Source: Panicum virgatum
Taxonomy: Eukaryota > Streptophyta > Magnoliopsida > Poales > Poaceae
DNA: 64,000 nucleotides
Assembly: GCF_016808335.1 (NCBI RefSeq)
Contig: NC_053143.1
Location: 53,909,441-53,973,440 of the forward strand
Direction of reading: 5' to 3'
Positions 10,973-22,238 of the stretch are shown here, piece after piece (the first letter of the stretch is position 1; every line of letters begins with the position of its first letter). A model generated the notes under the pieces. It saw only the letters and a list, made by a program, of their open reading frames with translations, made no database searches and had not been told where the DNA came from. The translations under genes were made by a program, and so were the position numbers.

Positions 10973-12294
10973 TTATTCGTCCATGATAGGCTCGACAGCT
11001 ATATGGTTCAGACTTCCTTGAGGTACCATTTCTAGATTTAGTCTCATCATTTCCTGGCATAGAGTTGCGTTGAATGGCTCTACCAATAGACAATGGCATT
11101 GTGACTTGCGGCTAAGTGCATCCGTAACCACATTTGCCTTTTCTGGATGATAGTGCACTTCTAGATCATAGTCCTTTTTCAATTCTAGCCAGCATCTCTG
11201 TCTCATGTTGAGATCGGCTTGGGTGAAGATATACTTGAGACTCTTATGGTCAGTGTAAATGTTACAATGAGTTTCCATAAGATGATGTCTCCAGAGCTTA
11301 AGAGCATGAATGACAGCAGCTAACTCCAGATAATGTGTTGGATAGTTCTTCTCATGATTCCGGAGAGCTCTTGATGCATACGCGATCACCCGGTTGTCTT
11401 GCATAAGTACACAACCAAGTCCCGTACCAGAAGCATCACAATAGACATCAAAAGGTTTGGTACTGTCCGGTGTAGCCAGCACTGGAGCAGTAGTCAATCG
11501 TGCTTTGAGAGTTTGAAAGGTTTCTTCACATTTATCATCCCAAACAAATTTCACTCTTTTCTTTAATAACTCCGTCATAGGTTTGGCTATTCTGGAGAAA
11601 TCAGGAATGAATCGATGATAGTATCCAGCTAAACCGAGAAAACTGCGAATCTGATGGACTGAAGTAGGAGGTTCCCAATCCATCACTTCTTGCACTTTAG
11701 TTGGATCAACCGATATACCTTCACTGGAGATAGTATGACCTAAAAATTTCACACTATCTAGCCAAAATTCACACTTGGAGAATTTGGCATAAAGGTGATG
11801 ATCTCGTAAGCGCTGAAGAACGCGTAAATGCTGAGCATGATCTTCTTCATTCTTGGAGTAGATCAAAATATCATCGATGAACACCACAACAAATTTATCA
11901 AGCTCCGGCATGAAGACTGAATTCATCAGGTACATAAAATATGCCGGGGCATTGGTAAGACGAAAAGACATAACCAGATACTCATAGAGTCCATATCTGG
12001 TCGAGAAAGCTGTTTTTGGAATGTCACAAGGCTTGATCTTTATTTGATGGTAGCCAGAACGAAGATCGATCTTAGAAAAAACCTTGGCTCCAGCTAACTG
12101 ATCAAACAGGATATCAATGCGGGGAAGAGGATACTTGTTTTTAATAGTAACCGCATTGAGTGGTTGATAATCAACACATAGCCTCAAACTGTTGTCCTTC
12201 TTCTTCACAAACAGGGCTGGACATCCCCATGGTGAAGCACTTGGATGAATAAAACCCTTGTCAAGATTTTCAATTTTGCCAACTCATTTAGAGG
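10973..12294 (-). pseudogene. Gypsy reverse transcriptase-RNase H, truncated
   Basis: Minus-strand RT and RNase H of the Tekay-like element. RT shows [10 protein letters not shown], the PLPRID block, SGYHQIKIK and the active site VFIDDIL ([FY]xDD form). The usual MPFGLTNAP is degraded to MSFRLTNAP, so the enzyme is probably dead. RNase H shows [10 protein letters not shown], the ELAAV glutamate region, the [10 protein letters not shown] aspartate and the DALSRK end. The track ends at TAA 10973-10975 with no integrase. At the N-terminal side a one-base shift near 12265 separates the PLNELA-type segment from [12 protein letters not shown]. Just upstream, at 12299/12300, the frame is split by the 4.1-kb solo LTR and resumes at 16415 in the protease frame. 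Confidence 0.92.
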
Positions 12295-12299
12295 CATTC

Positions 12300-15200
12300 T
12301 GTAACACCCCGGGTGTTTAAAACACTAAACATAAAATATTAAACATTGCATCATGCGTAATCATCAAGATTAAATTAAATAATGCATTTCTTGTATGTTT
12401 ACAAATGCATGTGTATGTATGTGTATCTAGGTGTATGTGTGCAAGATATGTGAAGAATAGAGTGCTCATGTATTTTTTCACCCTCACCATGAAATGACAA
12501 ATAGAATGTAACGATATACACCCTAGGTGATGTTTAAAATTTTTTTTGCAAGAATAATCAAATTCAAATTTTAAAGTGGTCACATGAAATGATGAAATAA
12601 TTCAAATCTTTATCAACATGCTTTAAAAATAATTTTCAAACCATAGCTCAACTAAACTTTTGCCCAAAACTAGAGTTGTATAGTTTCAAATGATAAACAA
12701 CTTTCATGTTCAAAGTTTTTCAAGTTGCTACACAAAAATTGAAGAGAATTTTGAATTTGAACTCTAATAGGGCAATAATTCATATTCATTGAACATTTAA
12801 AATTTAATTCTCAAACTAGGCTCCAAACGAATTTTGGCCTGAAACAAAAGTTGTAGGAAATCGAATTTTGAACAACTTTCGTGTTCAAAATTTTTCGAGT
12901 TTCAATTGTAAATTTTGAGAAAATTTCAGGTCAACTCTCTGACTTCTCTCTTTTTCTCTCTCTTTTCTCTCTCTCTTCTTTCACTCCCGGCACTCGAACG
13001 CAGAGCAGGGCAGCTGCGCTGCCGCCTGCCGCGCTGCCCCGCCTGAGCTCGCTGCGCCTGCTGCTGCCCCGCTGCTGCCTCGCCGCCCGGCCACGCCACC
13101 GCGTCGCTGCTGCCACCCCGCCTGCTTCGTCGCTGCCCGCTGGTCGTCGAGCACGTCGCGTCCCGACGCCCGCTCGGCGACACCGCCGCGACGACAAGCC
13201 ACGGCGCCGAGCCTGCCACGCCCTTGCCTCCGGCCAAGCCCGGGCCGCTGCCCGCCTGCCCGAGCTGCCCGGCCTCCCCAGCACCACCTCCCCTCCCTCG
13301 TGCGCCTATTTGAGGCCGAGCTGGGACCCTGCACGCGCGCGCCCAGAGCTGCCGCCGCCATTGTTGCCGCGGAGCACGGGCTCGCCGCGGAGCCCCCTCC
13401 TCCACCCTTCCTCGCGCCCAAACGACCCCGTAGCTAGCTTCCTTGGCCTCCACCGGTGCTCCCCGAACCGCTTGCCACCGCCCAAAGCCACCAGACCACT
13501 GCCGCCGCGACACCCCATGGCCGCAGTCGCCCTGCTTCCGCGGAGCTCCCACCTCCGGTCTCCCTTCGTCCAAACTGAGCCCGGGAATCGCTCCACGACC
13601 TTCCCCTGAAGCTCACCGACCCCTCCACCGCTCGCCCTCACCCACCGGAACGCCGCAGCGCCGGAGCAGACCGCCGCTGTCCGCCGGCGCCTGTGGAGCC
13701 GACGCCTCGGACCTTCTCCCCGCGAACCAAGGACACCCAGAGGTGCGGCTCAGTCCCCTCTCTCCTTTCCCCAACTTTCCCCTCGCCCCCAGGGCCGAAC
13801 CTCGCCGGAAACCAGGCCGAAATCCCTCCTCTGTTCTCCAATGTCCGCCAGGGACCTCTAGTGAGAAGAAACAAACTTCCAGGGGCCTAAATGCAAGAGT
13901 TCTTCTCCTTTTTCTTTTGTTTTCAAAAACAGCAAAATTGTAAATTCCGTATAAAATCGTAGAAAAATCAGAAAAAGGCAAACCAAAATGTTTTGGAATC
14001 CTTGCAACAAGACCTACAAATTTTGTTACATCCACTTTTGCATTTGACCAATAGTTTTATCTCTAGATTAAATATTAGTTTAATCCACATTTGTATGTAT
14101 CTCAAGTTCTACCCATTAACTAAGGCTAGTTTTTGGACAGTGTGCTACAACTTAGATGAATAGCTTGCTGTAAAAATTTGAGAACATTTTGACAATTCTA
14201 GCTCTAGGTTTCATTAAATCTTGGTTTATGCATGTGTTAAATAGAATTAAATCCACAGGGTTCTTTATTAGTTTTCTTGAGCTGAAATTTTTACAGCAGT
14301 CTTATCTTTGTTTTTAGATGCTATAGAAAAAGTTTGGTAATTTTTAGTAAGTTATAACTAGTCCTTTTGAATTATTCACGAATAAACTTTGTAAATCAAA
14401 AGCCCTAGTTTCTTTTATTAGAAAAATCTCATGTTTTTATTAGAGCTTGATTTTCAGTACTAGTACTTACATGGTTTGATCTATACAAATTAATCTTGTT
14501 CCTAGTTGTGGCTGTGTATTTTGTTTTTCATAATTTTTCTGCTGGGTGAAACTTTCTGAAATTTATACAGTAGGACCTACACTTGTTGAAGTACAATACA
14601 TAAAAATTTCAACCCTATAAGCACTGTGTAACTATAGTTTTGGACAGCACGTGTATCTCTAGTGTTTGTTAAAGAAAATGACTTTTGGTATGTGTTGGTA
14701 AATGATGGAAACCCCACAGTGACTCTATGGTCTAATAATTGTTGTTTACTACTCTATAAATGATTGCCCAATAAAGAGAACATAATCTCCAACTTAACTG
14801 GAGTTGTGTTGGTTTGCAACTTTATTAGTGAATCAAATTATGAATTGAGATCATCACGTAAACTCATGCATATGCATCTCGTGTAGATTCGACTACTCTC
14901 GCCGACGGTGCGTACGAGCTGGTGTCCGAGTCCGAGAGTGAGCAGCGTGAAGCCCAAGCTAATCTAACTGAAGCCGCCGAAGACCCGAACCAAAGTTCGG
15001 AAGAGCCCAAGGCTAACTTTGCTTAGCAAGGCAAGCCCCGGAGCATGTCCTACCTATTCTAAATTTATGCAACTATTCATATTCCTGTTTATTTGTGCAT
15101 TTAAGTTGCAGGAATTGTTTGGGACCTTATTTGCATGATCCTAGGTACCTATGCTTGAACACTAGTATGTGTAGGTCGCTAGTTGGCTATGCTAATGGTT

Positions 15201-16414
15201 CGGTAGAAGTCGAGTGATTTCCTGTCACTCGCGAGCTCATAGGAGTTGAATGCTTACTACACACTGCAATATAAGGTTTACGGGCGGGGTTGTTGTACTT
15301 GTGATACCCCGTCTGTTTAGTGAAAATGGATAAGGCCGCGGTGTGTGGTAGTGGTGGTTAAGCGTTTGAACGTACTAACCACATGCCGAGAATATGGTAA
15401 TCGGTAAGCTTAAGTACCTGATGGAACCGGCCGTGGAACATACTCCCCACTGTCTGGTCTATGGTCACGCACGGGTGCAGGGCACCCTAGGACGGTGGGC
15501 CTGTTTCATGCCCGGGGAAAAAGGGGAAAAGTCGCGTGGGTGATTGCATTCCCCATGTGTGTGTTTAGGTCTACCTGGCCAGGTTAACAAATTCGATTCG
15601 AATCGTCCGTCTCTCACGGATATTGAGACTGCTTAACCCTTTTGCCACATAGAGTAAGAAGTGGAACAATGATGATGAGAAATATGGTTGAATGATGAAA
15701 AATAATTGCTTTCCACCATGTATGCTTTAGGATAGATGCTAATGTAGAATGGTTAATCATAATAGAACTTGAAAGCTAAAATTGGAAAATAAGGACTTAC
15801 TGCTTTTCGGCAAAGACGAACCCCTCAAGCCAAAAGCCTTGCATGTCTAGTTAGAGGGTTAGTTATATCCTAGTCGGGTAAGCCTTGCTGAGTATTAGTA
15901 TACTCAGCCTTGCTTGTGGCTCAATTTTGTTTCAGGTGATACTTTTGAGGACATGCTTGCTAGTTTGACTTGGCCGTGTACTCTGCCTCCTGGTTGGTCG
16001 GTGGAGTGGGATACGACTCCGGCCAACGATGGCAATGCCGAGTGATGTCATATACGGGCTTCATCATGACATCATGTATCGTCGTTTAGAACTCGTTTTA
16101 TTTTCCGCTGCAGTGAACTCTGAACTATTTTCAATTCGAACTTCAAGTACCTTTCGAAGATTTCGAACTTAGTTTGTAATACTTAAGCTAAGACTCTGTA
16201 ATGTAATGTATCTGTGAAATGTTGTACTCTCTGGACTCACCTTCGTGTGGGTTACATGTAAGCTTTGGGTTCGATCGACGCTCAGGTGGATTCTTCGGGA
16301 CTTTACCCGACAGCACTGCCGAATTACTCCGTTTGAAGTGCGTGTTAGCCGGGATTATCTTTAAGATGATGGTTAGCGCACTTGAGCCGGATTAATTAGG
16401 GCGGTACTGCCACA
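12300..16414 (+). mobile_element. 4.1-kb solo LTR with perfect TSD
   Basis: It starts TGTAACACCCCGGGTG and ends GTACTGCCACA, flanked by CATTC at 12295-12299 and 16415-16419. There is no PBS, internal region or second LTR, so it is a solo LTR. It lies inside the RT-coding region of the minus-strand gypsy element, in opposite orientation. Its ends resemble those of that element's own LTR (TGTGACACCCTAGGTG...TTCTGCCACA), so it belongs to a related family. A CT-rich tract and a GC-rich block at about 12930-13880 open long spurious frames on both strands. The remainder is AT-rich with no gene. Confidence 0.93.
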
Positions 16415-17017
16415 CATTCGGTACGACCTCTTAGAAATAGGGGCGGTACCGGGTTGAAGCTTGATAACGAACTCGATATCTCTATCAGGGGGCATTCCAG
16501 ATAAATTATCTGGAAATATATCCGCATACTCACACACAACAGGAATATCTTCAATCTTAACTTCTTTTATGGCATAGGCACAAGAGTTGAAGCACTCTAG
16601 TTGTGGTAGATAGAATATGGTGGCTCCTTGATATGGTGAATCTATCTCGATAGCTCGGGAAGAGATATCTAATAGTACTTTATGTCTAGTCATCCAATCC
16701 ATGCCCAGAATAACATCCATGCCTTCTAAGTTCAGTAAGATCAAATCTGTCTTTATCAATTTGCTACCCAACTTAATTGGCACATGTGTAATAATTTGAT
16801 TGGAAGCTATCTTCCCACCAGGGGCTGCTATCATGAAAGATCCCTTAGTATGACAAAAATCCAATCCTATTCTTGCTCCAAATTTGGCACTTATAAAACT
16901 ATGAGTTGCACCAGAATCAAATAACATGACTGCGGGTTTATTGTGAATAGAGAAAGTACCCGACATGACTGGTGCTCCTTCGGGAAGCTCTGCAAGAGTA
17001 GTGAAATTAACTCGCCC
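16415..17017 (-). pseudogene. Gypsy retropepsin (protease) segment
   Basis: Minus-strand protease of the Tekay-like element. The catalytic triad motif reads FDSGATHSFIS, and a second motif near GMDVILGMDWM marks the flap-distal region of plant retropepsins. The segment continues into the RT linker (IKLQPGTAPISK) and stops at the solo LTR boundary, after which the frame runs into LTR sequence. A TAG at 17018 separates it from the zinc-knuckle part of gag. This would have cleaved the polyprotein in the virus-like particle; the copy is not functional. Confidence 0.9.
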
Positions 17018-18105
17018 CTATCGGACTTGCACCATTTGCTTCTTGCCCTTGCCCTTGTTGTTCTGATTGGAGTTCTGCCCTGGATAAGACTTCTTGGGTC
17101 GCAGGCAATTCTTGGCAAAATGGTCAGTACTGCCGCAATTAAAGCATCGATTGTTGCCATTCCCACGATTAAATTGTGGGGTATTTGGCCTTGGGCCAAA
17201 CTGCTGCGGCTGCTGAAATACTGGAGGTCTGAATCCTCCCTGTTGCTGAGGCGGCCTAACAACAAATCTGCCCGTTGGGGCATTTCTCTGTGGAGGTCTT
17301 GGTGGAGTATTCTGCACCAGACGATACCTCGGTGGCTGAGCACTCGAGGGTCCTGTTGGTGCCTTTCGCTTCTTCTTGGCGCGGTGTGCTGCGATGCAAT
17401 CTTCTTGAGTAATGGCCATATTGACCAGCTCATTATAAGTATTTGGCTGAACAAGGTTCAGGCGTTCCTTAGCTTGAGCTTGGTGTTGAGGCCAAGACGA
17501 AAACGGTCACGCTTCTTGGCGTCAGTATCCGCATGATGGCCTGCATACTGGCACAAATGATTGAAGGCCAGTGCATACTGAAGAACAGTGCAGGTTCCTT
17601 GATTCAAAGCTAAGAATTCATTCAACTTTCTCTCAATCAATCCCTTAGGAATATGATGTGTCCGAAAAGCATTCCGGAATTCCTCCCAAGAGATAACATG
17701 TCCAACAGGCTGCATAGCACAATAGTGATCCCACCAAATACGAGCGGTGCCACGAAGCTGTTGGGTGGCAAACTGTGCCTTGTTCGCATCAGCACAAGGT
17801 ACTGCTAGCAAGGAAAACTTGGACTCAATAGTACGGAGCCAAGCATAAGCGTCCAAAGGTTCATCAGTTCGGCTGAACAGCAGAGGTTGGGTACCAAAGA
17901 ATTCCTGGTAATCCGCTGGTTGTGCATCACATTCTCCATGTTGCTGGCGTGGCAGATTCTGCTGCCCTTGCACCAGCTGACGAAGCAATTTGGTTTGTAT
18001 GGCCATTAGCTCGGCCAGATTCGGCGGTGGTGGCGGTGGCTGCTGAGATCCACTGCCAGTTTCACGGCCGAAACCTTCAGGCGATCCACGGGTATGACCA
18101 ACCAT
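17018..18105 (-). pseudogene. Gypsy gag with CCHC zinc knuckle, frameshifted
   Basis: Minus-strand capsid protein. The N-terminal part (start at 18105, MVGHTRGSPEG) holds a poly-proline run and the gag core with WWDHY and SWEEFRNAFR, typical of plant gypsy gag. A frameshift near 17455 moves the frame, and translation resumes as NMAITQEDCIAAHRA-like text. The nucleocapsid zinc knuckle CFNCGSTDHFAKNC fits CX2CX4HX4C exactly, followed by a basic KGKGKK tail. TAG at 17018 ends this part, after which the protease follows in frame. The protein packages element RNA; this copy cannot make a full product. Confidence 0.9.
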
Positions 18106-18526
18106 CTGTAATTATGGAAGACATCCATTAGATACATTTTTCTTGCTCCCAAAATCAATGGTATGTGCAATGATCATACGTTGGATATCAAAACAAAATC
18201 AGCAGAGTTTAACAAGATGTGGTGTAACACAATATGCATAACACATATTTGCTCAACCAACATAGCTCAAAATTTGGTCAGCTGTTAGATAACTTCGTAC
18301 TCTCTCACTTCGGTAAGCAGAAAAGTCTTGATTTCCAAACTGGTAGTCATTATTTATATTACATCCAAGGTAGTCTTTATAGTACAAACCTAGCATCACA
18401 CTTTCTTACCACATATGCTACAACAAGTGGTACTCCTTCCTAGGGCTATTTTACAACATCTCCATACTTATTTACATATACTACAACAAGGAAGATCACA
18501 TGCTACCTAGGACTATCCTAAGATGC

Positions 18527-20964
18527 CTAGAAGTCGTCGAGGTTGCCCACAGAGGAAGCACTGCTGGAGGAAGAGTCGTCCGGCTGAGGGTTAGGCTCGG
18601 CAAGCGCGTGCTCGGAATCTATCTCAGAAACTCCCTCAATCTCCTCTGGGTCTTCTTCTGCTGCTGCAGGCTCGGCTGGAACAACAGGGGGTATTGGCTG
18701 CTCATGGAGCATACCAATATGGGCCATAGCATCATCCAGATCCACTTGGAGCTCATGAACCTGCTCCTAAAGAAAAGCAATCACCGTGTTGCGCTGCACT
18801 ATCTCAGCACCATGCTCCAGAACCTGAAGCTCAAACTGTGCAATGGCGTGATCTCTCCCAGCAACAGCCTCATTAAGCCCCTGAATCTGAGTGTCTCTCA
18901 AACTAAGACCTCGCTGAAAAGTCTGGGCCAAGTCCATCACCTGATCCATGTGCCTCTGCTGAAGGATCTGATAGTGGGACAGGGCATTCATATACCTGAT
19001 CACCTCCTGGACAGTCTCCTCAGCTACGTCTCCAACTAAGTGTCCAAAGTGGGTGATCCTGAAGAGCCACTCTGCGTTGCCAGCACTGACTGTCGGAAAC
19101 AAGCCAATAGGATAAGCGGCTACTTCATCGGGATGATGCTCACAGAAGGTAGTGATAGCTTTGAGAGCTGCTGTCTCAAAAGTATCCACAAGACGATATC
19201 CAACCACCTCAATCTCAATAGGCGGCCAAGCCAAGGTGGGGTGCTGAGGAATGGTCATGGTGACTCTGCTCTTCTGAACTCCATCCTCAAAAAACTGTCG
19301 TCCCTTGTACCGGGGTGGGTCTGGGTAGTGGAAAATACGGAGCGTTGTAAGGATCACCGGGGTGTCCGACCCTAGAGGGGGAGGGGGTGAATAGGGTCGC
19401 TAATCGCTTTTCTATCCTAGTGCTCAATCTAATTGCATAAGATAAACCTAACACATCCTACACATGCTAGTTATGACTAAGGTTTATCTATGCTACCCTC
19501 TACTTACCCCAAAAGACTTGCAACCTATAGCCAATCCTAATCAAACTAACTAGGAAAGTAAAGGTAAGCAAGAAAGAGTAAATGCGGAAACGTAATGCGG
19601 TAAGTAAAGCGGTAAGGGAGAGGATATGCAAACTCCCGTGAAGACACCAAGACACACGATTTAACGTGGTTCGGTTAGGACACCAAAGTCCCTCCCTACG
19701 TCCACGGCCACTTGCTCACAAAGAACAAGTGGGATGCCGAGTCTCTTCGCTTGATCACCGTCTTGCCACGCCTCCAAGGCTCCCGACAAGCAAAGGCTAA
19801 GTGACGCCAAGTCACAAAGACGAGGTCACCGCCACCGTCTATCTCGAAGCGTCACCACGGCACCGTCTTCACTATCTTGGAGCTTTAACACCAAGTAGGG
19901 GCCTCCTTCCCCGCACAAAGTGTCGTTGCCACTCCACACCAAGTCGGAGGGTCACACGACGAGTACACAAGTTGCTTGCCGCAGCAAGACTTTCTCTCAA
20001 GCTAGTTCTCTCAAGAACTAAGCCTAAACAAGCACTAAGCACTCTCACAAGTGTGCTTAAGCCTATATGATGTACAATGAAGCTCTATGGTGGTTGGAGA
20101 TGATCTTTAGCTCTTGTATACTTCCTTGAACTCCAGCACTCTCAAATGACCCGGCCTTAGGGGTATATATAGGCAGCACAAGCAAATATAGCCGTTGGAG
20201 AAAAGCTGCCAAAAAACTGCGTAACGCCGGTTAATCCGACGTACCCCAAAAGCCATCATCGGTTTAACCGGTGTATGTAAACTGCTACGTGAAAAACTAG
20301 CCGTTAGCAATTAACCGGTGTATCGCCGGTTTAACCGATGCAATCAACCGGTGTATGTAAAATTAGCGTCGGTTTAATCGGTGATTGTAACTTTTTCACG
20401 TTCCTCCAAAAACCACCTCTCTGGACAACTGAACCGATGCAATTGACCGATGCATCGTCGGTTCAACCGGTGTATGTATTTTCATCGGTCTTCGTTTGGC
20501 AATGCACCGACGTATGCATTTTCTTCAATGTCGGTTAATCCGGTGAGTGTATCTTCAGTTTCCAGCTTCTGGACAATTACACCGGTGAGTGTCTTTTCCT
20601 TAACGTCGGTTCAACTGGTGTATTGAATTTCTTCACAGTCTCTTCGATTCTTGTCTTTTGGACCGAAGAGGTTTCAGGGCGCTGCCCTGAGACCCGCGAG
20701 GGGTGGCCCTTCGGGCCTTGCTACGCCTCTCTTCTCTTTGTCATCACTTGAACCTAAAAACCTGAGAATAGTCATCTTAACAATCACATTAGTCCAAGTG
20801 TTGTGTGTGTCATCAATCGCCAAAACATTATATTGAAATATGGCATGAGAGGCCATTTTCGCTACAAGCGTATCCCACAAAATCCTTGGAAAGCCCTCCC
20901 AGTACAGGCAATCAGTATGAGCACATCCATCCTCATCCCAAAAGACATTGTGACAGTCCACCAT
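18527..20964 (-). pseudogene. Gypsy leader ORF upstream of gag, split by solo LTR
   Basis: A minus-strand ORF of about 300 codons lies between PBS and gag. Its first part (20964-20872) ends at the solo LTR and its second part (19340-18527) picks up in frame once one copy of the AGCGT target duplication is removed. It carries a YPDPPRYKGRQFFEDG block and a region rich in Glu, Ser and Asp at the C-terminus. One in-frame TAG sits at 18767. I recognise this only as the kind of extra leader ORF found in grass gypsy elements; its function is unknown. The start at 20964 follows a TTTAG that could also be a splice acceptor. Confidence 0.7.
19346..20866. mobile_element. 1.5-kb solo LTR, copy 1
   Basis: It starts TGTAAGGATCACCGGGG and ends TTTTCGCTACA, with AGCGT at 19341-19345 and 20867-20871. 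A second copy lies at 30244-31837. It holds an ACGTGGTTCGG/CCTACGTCCACGG block, a TATATATA-containing stretch near 20165, and a cluster of ACCGGTGTATG-like short repeats from about 20220 to 20620. There is no coding region. The strand of the parent element is unknown. The type (TG..CA ends, 5-bp duplication) is that of an LTR retrotransposon. Confidence 0.9.
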
Positions 20965-22224
20965 CTAAATCAAAAAGATTCAAATGTGAGTTATATAATT
21001 ATCTCAAGACTTCTCAAATAAAGCTTTTAAGAAGACTGCAGAAAAATGTGATTCTGATTCAAAAGATTATACGATTTCACAAACTCAGGAGGTAAACAAC
21101 CACAATTGGTACTGGTTCATCATTTGAGATTCTTTGGAACGAAAAGATCATTAGAACATCAAGATGGGGCTAAGGATAAAGGCATGACTTAAATCCATCT
21201 TTTTATCCAAGGAAATCTAAATGTTTCTACAAACATGCTCCTAATATCAAGTTTAAACTCAACTTATGATTTTAAGCATACTAATACATATCCATGAAGA
21301 TCCATACTAGAAATTCCTTAAAAAGGCTCATGTCACAATTTCAAATTCTAGGAATCAAATCAAACATATTCACACTATGCATGCATGACCAATTCGCCCT
21401 CACAAGATAAACAATTGCCAACTATTATTGGGCTTACGCGGTTAGTACGGTGGCATAACATAAATACGTCTCTCCCTATTATATCTAGTCAATAAATTCT
21501 AACCGTTCTTAACTTATCGAATCGTGGTTAGTGTACCTGCAGAAAATTGACAGAATACATATATACATTGAACCTTTCATGCCAGCACTCATGAAAGCGT
21601 TCACATACATTACCGCTCACTATAGAAGCGACAGCCATACAATTTCCGTCGTATGGCCAACGTTAACATACGCCACTGAGATAGCGTATTCACAAGTTTC
21701 TTTACTCCCAATATAATCGACCGATGGTCGGTATATTGGCAGTAGCTCAAGTAGGCCACTGCTTGAGCGCAGCGTTCGGTTCGCATCGCCGACGGAAAGG
21801 TCAGACTCCCTCAGCTGACTGAGTACACTTTACTCCCAATATAGTCAACTAATAGTTGATATATTGGTAGCACCTCAAGTAGGCCACTGCTTGAGGGCAG
21901 CGTTCGGCTCGCATCACCGACGGGAAGGTTAGACTCCCTCAGCTGACTGAGGATCCTTACCTTCTTACCTTAACATAGATGCGTCGTTACAGAAATTAAG
22001 GGTTGCTTGTGAGTATGGTTTGACAAAAATGTAAAGTGCTGGAAGTCAGATATACATAAACCATAAATAGATAGCCACCTAGTAACTCCCGTAAATTTCC
22101 TAGGACTTTACATTCTATGCATAACCCTTAACGAAACCAACGTAGTTTTTAGAAATACATTGTTGGTCAAATTTAATACAGAAATTGATTTTTAAGGTTC
22201 CAACACCTCTGGTGTACACTTGTA
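20965..22224 (-). other. Gypsy 5' leader between PBS and leader ORF
   Basis: This is the non-coding leader of the minus-strand gypsy element, about 1.26 kb. It contains a 128-bp direct tandem duplication (21703-21955) with a structured motif, described separately. I see no gene in the rest. Confidence 0.7.
21703..21955 (-). repeat. 128-bp tandem repeat with conserved hairpin
   Basis: Two units start TACTCCCAATATA (21703 and 21831) and end at the CTCAGCTGACTGAG block. Each opens with a hairpin: an 8-bp outer stem CCAATATA/TATATTGG and a 6-bp inner stem, with one bulged base and a 3-nt loop. The inner stem is CGACC/GGTCG (plus a T-G pair) in unit 1 and TCAACT/AGTTGA in unit 2. The two stems differ by paired changes that keep base pairing. 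Confidence 0.85.
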
Positions 22225-22236
22225 GCTCTGATACCA
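22225..22236 (-). promoter_or_regulatory. Primer binding site, tRNA-iMet type
   Basis: On the minus strand TGGTATCAGAGC follows the LTR end (CTGCCACA) after the two bases GC. This is the standard primer site complementary to the 3' end of initiator methionine tRNA, used for minus-strand cDNA priming. It fixes the element orientation and the LTR inner boundary at 22239. Confidence 0.93.
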
Positions 22237-22238
22237 GC

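Noticed and set aside
12881..13943. Long GC-rich ORFs on both strands
   Set aside because: They lie inside the solo LTR, overlap on both strands in many frames, have Ala/Arg/Pro-rich text and no domain. Base composition explains them.
20220..20620. Possible CRISPR-like short repeats (ACCGGTGTATG)
   Set aside because: Units are irregular in length and spacing, in a plant LTR; no CRISPR architecture.
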